This document shows, one piece after another, positions 1 through 6,362 of a stretch of 11,917 nt of DNA (positions are counted from its first letter, which is position 1; each line of letters opens with the position of its first letter). The notes beneath the pieces are model-generated. The model did no database searches and had not been told where the DNA came from. It worked only from the letters and a program-made list of their open reading frames with translations. A program made the position numbers and the translations under genes. Origin of the DNA: CAZMXI01 sp964570205 (GTDB lineage Bacteria > Planctomycetota > Phycisphaerae > Tepidisphaerales > Tepidisphaeraceae); contig CAZMXI010000149.1 in the NCBI GenBank assembly GCA_964570205.1, positions 1 to 11,917 on the forward strand, in the 5' to 3' direction.

Positions 1-1
1 G

Positions 2-1738
2 GACATCGACCCCAAGTGGCCGGGGTCCTTTCACTGGACCATCGAGAAGCAGTTGTGTCCCATCCAGGGTGAGAACACCGTGCTTCTTCGATACACGCTT
101 CTCGGCGGCAACATGCCGGTTGAACTGGAGTTGCGTCCGCTCTTTGCGCTTCGCGGCATTCACGAGTTGATGTACCAGTGGAATGGCAAGCTGGATGCCC
201 AGGAGACCGCCGAGCGACACCATCGCGTGCCCGCGACAAGCCGATCGCCCGAGGTGTTCTTCGCCCATGACGGGGCGTTCTCGCCGCAACCATGCTGGTA
301 CCTGAACACCATTTATCGCCGCGAACAGGAGCGAGGCTATGCGGGTCTGGAGGATCTCTGGATGCCCGGTGTGATTCGCACCAGGCTCCTGCCGGGCCAG
401 AGCCTGCATTTCGTCTGCTCAACGGAGCCGATCGATCTTCCTCGTGTGATCGCCGATGGAGACATGCAGTTCGGCATGGCGGCGCCGCCCCTGCTGACCC
501 ACAGCGCCGAGCCGGCGCTGGATGCCCTGTTGCGGGCCGCAGCGCAATTCGTCGTCAACCTGCGCCAAGGTCCTACGATCATGAGCGGTTATCCTTGGGC
601 ATCGCCCGGCGGCCGCGATACCATGATCTCTCTGCCGGGCCTGATGCTGGTGCCGGGCCGCCTGGAGGATGCCAGGGGAACACTGGCCGGTTTTGCGGCG
701 GCGTGCCGAAGTGGACTGATGCCGTCGGAGATGGCCGAAGATGGGTCGGGGTATGAGTACGAGGCGGCTGACACGGCGCTATGGTTTATCCACAACGTCG
801 GCGAGTATCTTCGTTACGGAGGCGACGAAGCATTCGTTGCCCGCGACCTTTACCCGCTGGTCTGCAAGATCATAGAGACGTACCTGCATGGGACGGATTT
901 GGGTGTTGGCACGGATCTTGACGGCCTGTTGCATACTCATGCGTCCGGAGTCCCAACCACCTGGATGGATGCGAAGGTCGGGGATTGGGTTATTACGCCG
1001 CGACAGGGCCGTCCGGTGTCGCTGAACGCTCTCTGGTACAACGCTGTGTGCATTGCCGCAGATCTGTCGCAGCGGTTTGGGCAGGTGGATCGTGCCGCGG
1101 AGATGCTGTCCCTGGCGGGGCGGATCAAGGAAGCGTTTAACCAGCGGTTCTGGGATGCCGCGGCGGGCTGCTGCTACGACGTCGTCGAAGATCATGGCAG
1201 CGATCCGTCGGTGCGTCCGAACCAACTCCTGGCCATCAGCCTGCCCTATCCGGTTCTCGACTGGCGCCGCCACGAGGCCGTCCTGAGCAAGGTCCGCAGC
1301 GAATTGCTGACGCCGATGGGGCTGCGCACGCTGGCGCAGTCTGATCCGAGCTATCACGGCCATTATGCCGGGCCCGTTGTTACCCGCGATCGGGCCTATC
1401 ATCAGGGATCGGTGTTTCCCTGGCTGTTGGGGCCATACGTCACCGCCCTCGTTCGTACGCGCGGCCGCAGCCAGGCGGTTCGCGAAGAAGTCAGGCAACT
1501 GCTGGAGGGTTGTTTCCGGCACATTGTCGAGGAGGGGACCGGGCAACTCTGTGAGTTGTTCGATGGGGATGCGCCGCACAAGCCGGGCGGGTTGCCCGCC
1601 TCGTCACGGTCGGTGGCGGAAGTCTTGCGTTGCTACATCGAGGATGTTCTCGGAATTGGTCCGGATGCCGTTCGCCCGCAGCCCCGGCACGAACCTGCGC
1701 CGCAGCGATGGCCGCTGGGCGACCAGGTTCCCCGCTGA
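2..1738 (+). CDS. Glycogen debranching enzyme (amylo-alpha-1,6-glucosidase, GH133 type), 5'-truncated
   Basis: The reading frame is open from base 2, so the window edge cuts the gene; the TTG at 53 is an internal codon, not a start. The 578 codons present cover the end of the N-terminal GDE_N-type domain and the whole C-terminal (alpha/alpha)6-barrel catalytic domain. The enzyme hydrolyses alpha-1,6 branch points of glycogen or limit dextrin in the cytoplasm. Counting from codon 53, family signatures are GYPW...GRDTMISLPGL (179-197), a conserved AADTALWF (238-245), TWMDAKVGDWVITPR (303-317), NALWYNAV (325-332), RPNQLLAISLPYPVL (388-402), GLRTL (423-427), RDRAYHQGSVFPWLLGP (445-461) and ELFDGDAPH (501-509). 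Full-length relatives are about 650-720 aa, so roughly 100 residues are missing. The usual WGRDT reads GGRDT here, and the usual AWSVAE reads SRSVAE. It ends 10 bp from the convergent mgtE with no hairpin between them. Confidence 0.9.
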   Translation, partial: DIDPKWPGSFHWTIEKQLCPIQGENTVLLRYTLLGGNMPVELELRPLFALRGIHELMYQWNGKLDAQETAERHHRVPATSRSPEVFFAHDGAFSPQPCWYLNTIYRREQERGYAGLEDLWMPGVIRTRLLPGQSLHFVCSTEPIDLPRVIADGDMQFGMAAPPLLTHSAEPALDALLRAAAQFVVNLRQGPTIMSGYPWASPGGRDTMISLPGLMLVPGRLEDARGTLAGFAAACRSGLMPSEMAEDGSGYEYEAADTALWFIHNVGEYLRYGGDEAFVARDLYPLVCKIIETYLHGTDLGVGTDLDGLLHTHASGVPTTWMDAKVGDWVITPRQGRPVSLNALWYNAVCIAADLSQRFGQVDRAAEMLSLAGRIKEAFNQRFWDAAAGCCYDVVEDHGSDPSVRPNQLLAISLPYPVLDWRRHEAVLSKVRSELLTPMGLRTLAQSDPSYHGHYAGPVVTRDRAYHQGSVFPWLLGPYVTALVRTRGRSQAVREEVRQLLEGCFRHIVEEGTGQLCELFDGDAPHKPGGLPASSRSVAEVLRCYIEDVLGIGPDAVRPQPRHEPAPQRWPLGDQVPR

Positions 1739-1748
1739 TCTCCAAGGC

Positions 1749-3110
1749 TCAGCCCAGCATGGTCTTCGCCAGCCACAACAGGCTGAAGAACCCAACCACA
1801 TCGGTGACGGTGGTGGCGAAGATCGTTGCCGACTGGGCGGGGTCGAAACCCAGCCACTTCAACAGGAAGGGAATGGTTGCGCCGCTCACGCAGGCGAGGG
1901 TGTGGTTGACGATCAGCGCCAGCGCAATCACCAGCCCTAGCATGGGATCGCCCTGAAACCAGACCGCGACCCCGGCGGCCATCAAGCCGATCAGCAGGCC
2001 CGTCAGCAGCCCCACAGCGCTCTCGCGGTACATGACGTGGCGAAGGAGTTGCCGGTCGACGCGGCCCATCGCCAGCCCGCGAATCGACACGGACATCGCC
2101 TGGGCGCTGGCGTTGCCGCTCGTGCCGGCCACGATCGGCATGTAGGCGGCCAGGATGGCCAGGGTGCGGATCACATCCTGGAAAGCGCCCACGACCGAGG
2201 CGGCCAGGAACGCAGTCCCCAGGTTCACCACCAGCCAGCCGAAACGCTTGCGGAAGCTGAAGTGCCACGGGCTGCTGAGGCGTTCCTCAGCGCCGGCGCC
2301 GAACATCTTCTGCACATCCTCGGTCGCCTCTTCCTGCAGCACGTCCACGACGTCATCGACCGTGATAATGCCCAGCAGTCGCCCTCGCTCGTCCACCACG
2401 GGCATGGCCAGGTAGTTGTACTTGCTGAAGAGGTTGGCGACCTCCTCCTGGTCCATGGTGGCCGGGACGCTCGACACGTCGCTGCGCATGACCTTCCAGA
2501 GTGGGGTATCGGGCGGCGCCAGGATCAGGTCGCGCATCGACAGTACGCCGACCAGGTGCCGGCGCTTGTCAATCACGTACACATAGAACATCTGCTCCAG
2601 CTCTTCGCTGAGCCGCCGCAGCTCCCGGATGGCCTGTTCAATCGTGAGGTCCTCCGGCAGGGCGGTGACCTCGGTGGTCATGATGCCGCCAGCCGTGTCC
2701 GGGGGGTACTGCTCCAGCCGGCGGATTTCCTCGGCCTCGTCCGCCGTCATCTGCCCCAGCAGCGCTTCGTGGACGTGGTCCGGGACATGCTCGAGGATGT
2801 CCACGCGGTCGTCGGGGTTCATTTCCGACAGGACCAGCGATGCCTCCAGCGGCTCCATGTCGGCGATGACGGTCGCCGCAAGCTGCGGGTCCATCTCCAC
2901 GAGCACGTCGGCCGCGGTCCTCGGGTCGAGGTATTCGCTGATGTCCGCCGACAGTTCTACCGGCAGGTCCTGGAGGAGCGCGGCCCCGTCAGGCGGCGAC
3001 AGGTCCTCGATGCGCTGCGCCATGGCACGCGACCTGTCATGGCCCTGTTCGCTGGCGGTCTTGTCGTCATCGGGCTCGCTGGGGCTTGCTGCCCGCTCGG
3101 TTTCGGCCAT
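1749..3110 (-). CDS. mgtE: Magnesium transporter MgtE
   Basis: This 453-aa protein is an inner-membrane Mg2+ channel/transporter, close to the usual family length of about 450 aa. Residues about 35-135 form the acidic alpha-helical MgtE_N domain. A CBS-domain pair follows, starting around the PPDTAGGIMTTE motif (136-147) and running to about 265; in the family these cytosolic domains bind Mg2+ and close the pore. Five hydrophobic helices lie at about 293-313, 317-337, 365-385, 388-410 and 428-450. The pore-region motif MPIVAGTSGNASAQ (324-337) and the helix-5 TTVTD with Asp437 correspond to the ion-selectivity region of Thermus thermophilus MgtE (its Asp432). The frame is open to an upstream ATG at 3167, but the ATG at 3110 is preceded by GGAGG at a 7-nt spacing and gives the normal N-terminus, so it is preferred. 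It lies 40 bp downstream of the GNAT gene and is probably cotranscribed with it. No Mg2+ riboswitch is visible in that gap. Confidence 0.95.
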   Translation of the reverse strand: MAETERAASPSEPDDDKTASEQGHDRSRAMAQRIEDLSPPDGAALLQDLPVELSADISEYLDPRTAADVLVEMDPQLAATVIADMEPLEASLVLSEMNPDDRVDILEHVPDHVHEALLGQMTADEAEEIRRLEQYPPDTAGGIMTTEVTALPEDLTIEQAIRELRRLSEELEQMFYVYVIDKRRHLVGVLSMRDLILAPPDTPLWKVMRSDVSSVPATMDQEEVANLFSKYNYLAMPVVDERGRLLGIITVDDVVDVLQEEATEDVQKMFGAGAEERLSSPWHFSFRKRFGWLVVNLGTAFLAASVVGAFQDVIRTLAILAAYMPIVAGTSGNASAQAMSVSIRGLAMGRVDRQLLRHVMYRESAVGLLTGLLIGLMAAGVAVWFQGDPMLGLVIALALIVNHTLACVSGATIPFLLKWLGFDPAQSATIFATTVTDVVGFFSLLWLAKTMLG

Positions 3111-3117
3111 CTGTGAG

Positions 3118-3122
3118 CCTCC
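3118..3122 (-). promoter_or_regulatory. Shine-Dalgarno site of mgtE
   Basis: On the minus strand GGAGG stands 7 nt before the ATG at 3110. It decides in favour of this start over the in-frame upstream ATG at 3167, which would overlap the end of the GNAT gene. Confidence 0.8.
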
Positions 3123-3150
3123 GGCACGAGGGTACGCGATTGGGCGCTGG

Positions 3151-3711
3151 TCAATCCAGCGGAACATACCAGAACAGTGACACGGCCTCCTTGACCAGAT
3201 CGTGATTGGACATGTACTGCGAATCCAGGCCAGCCAAGTCGAACCCGGTCTTCAGGAGCAAACGGGCGGCCGGATGGTTGTTCGTCAGGGTCCTGGCGGT
3301 CACAGCCCTCAGCTCGCGGCGGCGTGCCTCGGAGATGGCCTGGAAAACCAGCGCAGAACCCAGCCCCTGGCGGCGGAAATCGTAATCCACCCGCAGATCC
3401 ACGATCCGCAGCACCCCGCTTTCCTGCTGTGGCAGGGCCACCATGCAGGCCACCAGCTGGTCCTCGTGCTCGGCCACCAGCACCAGGCCATCCTCAATAT
3501 TCCGCATGATTTGTGTAATGGCGAACCGCGTCTCATCGTCGATAGGATTGGAATGGATGAGCTTGCGATTGAGCTTGCGCTCTGCGAGACTCCAAGTCAA
3601 GGCCAGTTGCTCGCCGTCCCTCTGGACGTGCAAGTACTGGCTGGACTCGATGGTGCCGTCGATATCGGCAAGGTGATGGGCATCTGCGGGCAAGCTGGCG
3701 CGGATCTCCAT
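3151..3711 (-). CDS. GNAT-family N-acetyltransferase
   Basis: This 186-aa protein has the GNAT fold that transfers an acetyl group from acetyl-CoA to an amine. The acetyl-CoA pyrophosphate-binding motif A is seen as VDYDFRRQGLGSAL (108-121, R/Q-x-x-G-x-G), and motif B as NNHPAARLLLKTGF (144-157). The C-terminal end, GFDLAGLDSQYMSN...SLFWYVPLD, resembles streptothricin-acetyltransferase-like GNATs, in which a GF-x-LGG-x-D segment is followed by an aromatic FWY strand. That is a family resemblance, not evidence of drug resistance, and the substrate is unknown. No in-frame start codon exists nearby upstream, and the ATG at 3711 has no clear Shine-Dalgarno site; a -10-like TATCCT lies 6 nt before it, which would suit a leaderless transcript. 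It is the first gene of a likely two-gene unit with mgtE. Confidence 0.85.
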   Translation of the reverse strand: MEIRASLPADAHHLADIDGTIESSQYLHVQRDGEQLALTWSLAERKLNRKLIHSNPIDDETRFAITQIMRNIEDGLVLVAEHEDQLVACMVALPQQESGVLRIVDLRVDYDFRRQGLGSALVFQAISEARRRELRAVTARTLTNNHPAARLLLKTGFDLAGLDSQYMSNHDLVKEAVSLFWYVPLD

Positions 3712-3804
3712 GGCCCTAGGATAACATGGCGGGCAACGGTCTGACTATCGACGTGAGGGAAGGGCGAGTCCGATAAGCGATATGGGCGAAGTTGTGCCGG
3801 CAAA

Positions 3805-3832
3805 TTGCCCGCAGCACGTCGCACGGTATAGT
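3805..3832 (+). promoter_or_regulatory. Candidate sigma70-like promoter of the RTX protein gene
   Basis: TTGCCC (3805-3810) and TATAGT (3827-3832) are separated by 16 bp. They match the -35/-10 consensus at 4 of 6 and 5 of 6 positions. Transcription from about 3839 would give a leader of about 50 nt before the ATG at 3889. This is pattern matching only. Confidence 0.4.
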
Positions 3833-3874
3833 ATGATACGGACGCCCACCTTCTTTCATGGGCTCGTGGAACAC

Positions 3875-3879
3875 AGGAG
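3875..3879 (+). promoter_or_regulatory. Shine-Dalgarno site of the RTX protein gene
   Basis: AGGAG lies 9 nt before the ATG at 3889 and supports that start. Confidence 0.7.
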
Positions 3880-3888
3880 ACAGCAGCA

Positions 3889-5508
3889 ATGTCCTTGAAA
3901 CGCAATCATCGTAAGGGCCATCGCGTCAGCGGCGGCAAGAAGCGGCAAGCACGCGGCAAGTTCATCGAGGGGTTGGAATCCCGGCGGCTGCTCAGCGCCG
4001 TGCTGGATGTCAACGGCGTGTTGCTGATCACCGGCTCGGATCTCAATGACACGATTTCCATCATCGCCAAGGGCGACAACTACATCGTCAAGGTCAGCCG
4101 CGAGCCGACCCAGACGTTTGTTCGCAATAGCGTCGTCCAGTTCACGGTCAACGCCGGCGACGGACACGATAAGATCATGCTGCCTCTGGGCGATGGCGCG
4201 GCTCCGGCCGTGGTGAATGCCGACGGCGGCAACGACAAGATCTACAGCGGCGGCGGAAACGACTCGCTGCGCGGGGGCACCGGCGACGACATCTACTACT
4301 TCGCCGACGACTGGGGCGTCGATCAGCTTACCGAGAACGACGGTGAGGGCAACGACACGGCCGATTTCTCCAAGGTCACGGGCAACCTGGCCTTCAACCT
4401 CGGGCAGTTGATCGTGCTGGGCGCCGCCGACAGCCTGAATCACGGGGAAGACAACGTCGAGAACCTCATCGGCGGCAATGGCGACGACGCCTTCCGGTTT
4501 CCCGCGGCCGTCTCGCACAATGGCACCATTGATGGCGGGCGCGGCTTCAATGGTTTGAATTACGCGGATTTCGGCTCGGCCGTGAACGTTGACCTGAGCC
4601 AGGGCACCGCCACGAGCGTGACGTCCTTCAAGGGCGTCAATGAGGTGATCGGCAGCGTGGGCAATGACACGATCACCGGCTCGAACGGCGCTGACAGCCT
4701 GCGCGGCGGCCCCGGCAATGACATCATTAACGGCGGGTCGGGCAACGACAGCCTGTTCGGCGGCGCTGATGACGACACCCTCGATGGCGGCAACGGCGTC
4801 GATGCGATGTCGGGCGGCGACGGCAATGATTCCTATGGCCTTGACCCCTCGGGCAAGGACACCATGGATGAGCCCCTGGGCGCTGGCAGCACGCTGGATC
4901 TGTCGGGCAACAAGGCCAAGCTGCGCTTCTATATCAAGGCTGACGGCTCGCTGACCGTCAACGTCGGGCGCAAGGTGCTCGCGACCGGGACCACCGAAAT
5001 GGCTCGCCTCGTCGGCGGCAAGAGCCACGATTACTTCATCTTTGAAGACGGCGCGACCTTCGACGGCATCCTCGATGGCGGCCTGGGCAAGAACAGGCTC
5101 GATTTCAGCGCCTACACGACCGATTTGAACGTCGACCTGAGCACCGGCGCCGCCAGCCCGGTGGATGCCGGCCAGGCGGGGCGCGTGTTCAACATGATGT
5201 ACCTCATCGGCGGATCAGGCAATGACACGCTCAGCGGCGATGACCTGGCGAACTACATTTACGGAAACGCCGGCAACGACACGCTGAGCGGCCTCGGCGG
5301 CCGCGATTACCTGCGCGGCGGCGCGGGCGATGATGACATCACCGGCGGCGCCGACATCGACAAGTTCTTCGGCGACGACGGCAATGACATCTTCCATAGT
5401 GAAGACAGCCTCAAGGAGAAGATCAACGGCGGCAAGGGCGATGCCGATGATGCCTCCGATCGCGACCTCGTGGACTCGGTTTCCGGGGTTGAAGTGCTGG
5501 CCGGCTGA
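3889..5508 (+). CDS. LEPR-XLL-tagged RTX (hemolysin-type calcium-binding) repeat protein
   Basis: This 539-aa protein is predicted to be exported or cell-surface. It begins with a very basic stretch (residues 1-24) and the tag LESRRLLSA (29-37); it lacks a classical hydrophobic signal peptide, as is usual for planctomycete LEPR-XLL proteins. The rest is built from glycine/aspartate nonapeptides of the GGxGxDxx type, which in the RTX family bind Ca2+ and fold into parallel beta-rolls. Clear blocks lie at about 112-135, 193-202, 255-318, 439-485 and 494-500. Between blocks sits a recurring module with a (V)NVDLSxGxA strand (about 151-204, 216-277 and 397-463). Overall composition is acidic, with many Asn, Asp and Gly. 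No catalytic domain is recognisable, so a structural or adhesive role is inferred. It has its own promoter candidate and terminator, so it is probably monocistronic. Confidence 0.85.
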   Translation: MSLKRNHRKGHRVSGGKKRQARGKFIEGLESRRLLSAVLDVNGVLLITGSDLNDTISIIAKGDNYIVKVSREPTQTFVRNSVVQFTVNAGDGHDKIMLPLGDGAAPAVVNADGGNDKIYSGGGNDSLRGGTGDDIYYFADDWGVDQLTENDGEGNDTADFSKVTGNLAFNLGQLIVLGAADSLNHGEDNVENLIGGNGDDAFRFPAAVSHNGTIDGGRGFNGLNYADFGSAVNVDLSQGTATSVTSFKGVNEVIGSVGNDTITGSNGADSLRGGPGNDIINGGSGNDSLFGGADDDTLDGGNGVDAMSGGDGNDSYGLDPSGKDTMDEPLGAGSTLDLSGNKAKLRFYIKADGSLTVNVGRKVLATGTTEMARLVGGKSHDYFIFEDGATFDGILDGGLGKNRLDFSAYTTDLNVDLSTGAASPVDAGQAGRVFNMMYLIGGSGNDTLSGDDLANYIYGNAGNDTLSGLGGRDYLRGGAGDDDITGGADIDKFFGDDGNDIFHSEDSLKEKINGGKGDADDASDRDLVDSVSGVEVLAG

Positions 5509-5541
5509 TTCGCGGCCTGTCGGTTCGCCGATAACGAATTT

Positions 5542-5575
5542 CGGCCCCGAGGGCATTGGCTCTCGGGGCCGTTTT
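5542..5575 (+). terminator. Rho-independent terminator after the RTX gene
   Basis: A perfect 10-bp GC-rich stem, CGGCCCCGAG (5542-5551) paired with CTCGGGGCCG (5562-5571), has a 10-nt loop and is followed by TTTT (5572-5575). It lies 33 bp after the RTX stop codon. The T-tract runs into the stop codon of the convergent methyltransferase gene; on the minus strand the same hairpin is not followed by a T-tract. Confidence 0.85.
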
Positions 5576-6333
5576 CACATCGCCTTGAATGCCACGAGAA
5601 TCATGTCCTGGCTGGTGGAGGCTTCGTAGACATCCTCCCGGTAGGATCCGTGTATCTTGGTACGGCCAGCGCCTGAACGAACGGCCAGGTCGATCAGATC
5701 TTGCCGTTCCAGGCCGGCGAACGGAACGGATTCGGCCCGAAGAGTCGGCTGGCTGGCCGACAGGTCCGTGACGAGCATCTCCACAAAGCCCGTTCGCCCG
5801 CAACGACGTACCCCCTTGATGATCAGGCTGTCGCTCTGACCGACGGTGCTGCGGCGGCACTTCTGCCAGACGACCTCGCCATCGCGCAACCGCCAGAGGT
5901 TCATCAGGTGAATGACGGCAGCCCCGCCGGGGCGGACGGCTGACAGCAGATTCCTCGCCGCCCGCTCGATGCGCATGGGGTCGGCGGCCAGCGCCAGCGA
6001 ATTGCCGACGCAGACCGCCATGTCAAATGTACCGGGGCTGTCGACCGGCTCCTCAAACGAGCGGACCACCCAGCGCAGCCCGACCGGCTCGCCGTAGGTT
6101 GCGATGCAGTGGTCGATCATGCCGGGACTGATGTCGGCCGCTTCCACCTCCATGCCCCAGGAGTGGAACATCGTGGCGTGGCGGCCGGTGCCACAGGCCG
6201 AATCCAGCAAACGGCGCGCTCCCAGAGACTCGGCGACGCGGCGGTAAAAGGGGGCCTCGTTGGCCAGCCTCTTCGGCCAGTCGATCATCGCCTCATAGGC
6301 CTGCGAAAGCTCGTCAAAGCTCCGGGGGTTCAT
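5575..6333 (-). CDS. Class I SAM-dependent methyltransferase
   Basis: This 252-aa protein shows the Rossmann-like methyltransferase fold. Motif I is LLDSACGTGRH (42-52), which binds S-adenosylmethionine; the acidic end of strand beta-2 is AADISPGMI (65-73); motif IV is FDMAVCVGNSLALA (103-116); and a post-motif strand is VRPGGAAVIHL (133-143). The VGNSLALA segment resembles small-molecule N-methyltransferases of the glycine/sarcosine type, but the substrate cannot be assigned. The start at 6333 gives the normal N-terminus of the family and has no Shine-Dalgarno site; a TATAAG lies 8 nt upstream, which suggests a leaderless message. It is divergent from the PAC2 gene, only 29 bp away, so the two share a promoter region. 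Confidence 0.85.
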   Translation of the reverse strand: MNPRSFDELSQAYEAMIDWPKRLANEAPFYRRVAESLGARRLLDSACGTGRHATMFHSWGMEVEAADISPGMIDHCIATYGEPVGLRWVVRSFEEPVDSPGTFDMAVCVGNSLALAADPMRIERAARNLLSAVRPGGAAVIHLMNLWRLRDGEVVWQKCRRSTVGQSDSLIIKGVRRCGRTGFVEMLVTDLSASQPTLRAESVPFAGLERQDLIDLAVRSGAGRTKIHGSYREDVYEASTSQDMILVAFKAM

Positions 6334-6341
6334 ATCAGCGG

Positions 6342-6349
6342 CTTATAAG
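6342..6349. promoter_or_regulatory. Palindromic CTTATAAG, candidate bidirectional -10 element
   Basis: CTTATAAG is a perfect palindrome that reads TATAAG, a good -10 hexamer, on both strands. It lies in the 29-bp gap between two divergent starts (6333 minus, 6363 plus). On the minus strand it is 8 nt before the methyltransferase ATG; on the plus strand it is 13 nt before the PAC2 GTG. Any -35 elements would have to lie inside the opposite gene; none is a strong match. The minus-strand TTCTTC at 17-bp spacing is only a weak candidate. Confidence 0.4.
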
Positions 6350-6362
6350 GTACATTACGGGC

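Larger units (their letters stand above)
3712..3888. other. Divergent intergenic region between GNAT gene and RTX protein gene
   Basis: This 177-bp stretch separates the minus-strand GNAT/mgtE unit from the plus-strand RTX gene. It holds the plus-strand promoter candidate at 3805-3832, the ribosome binding site at 3875-3879 and, on the minus strand, a TATCCT element at 3718-3723 beside the GNAT start. I see no additional small gene or structured RNA. Confidence 0.6.

Noticed and set aside
1739..1748. Possible terminator between the debranching enzyme and mgtE
   Set aside because: The gap is 10 bp and neither it nor the adjacent coding ends form a convincing hairpin with a T-tract.
2037..3116. 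Plus-strand open frame of 359 codons opposite mgtE
   Set aside because: His/Val/Arg-rich translation without domains; mgtE on the other strand is unambiguous.
4660..4850. Periodic GGC/GAC-rich DNA that resembles a tandem repeat array
   Set aside because: The period is that of the RTX nonapeptide codons and the units differ at many bases, so it is explained by protein repeats; it lacks the identical repeats and unique spacers of a CRISPR array.
3856..5028. Minus-strand open frame of 390 codons opposite the RTX protein gene
   Set aside because: Its Val/Ala/Ile-rich periodic sequence is the mirror of the Gly-Asp nonapeptide codons; the plus-strand frame has the tag, the Shine-Dalgarno site and the terminator.
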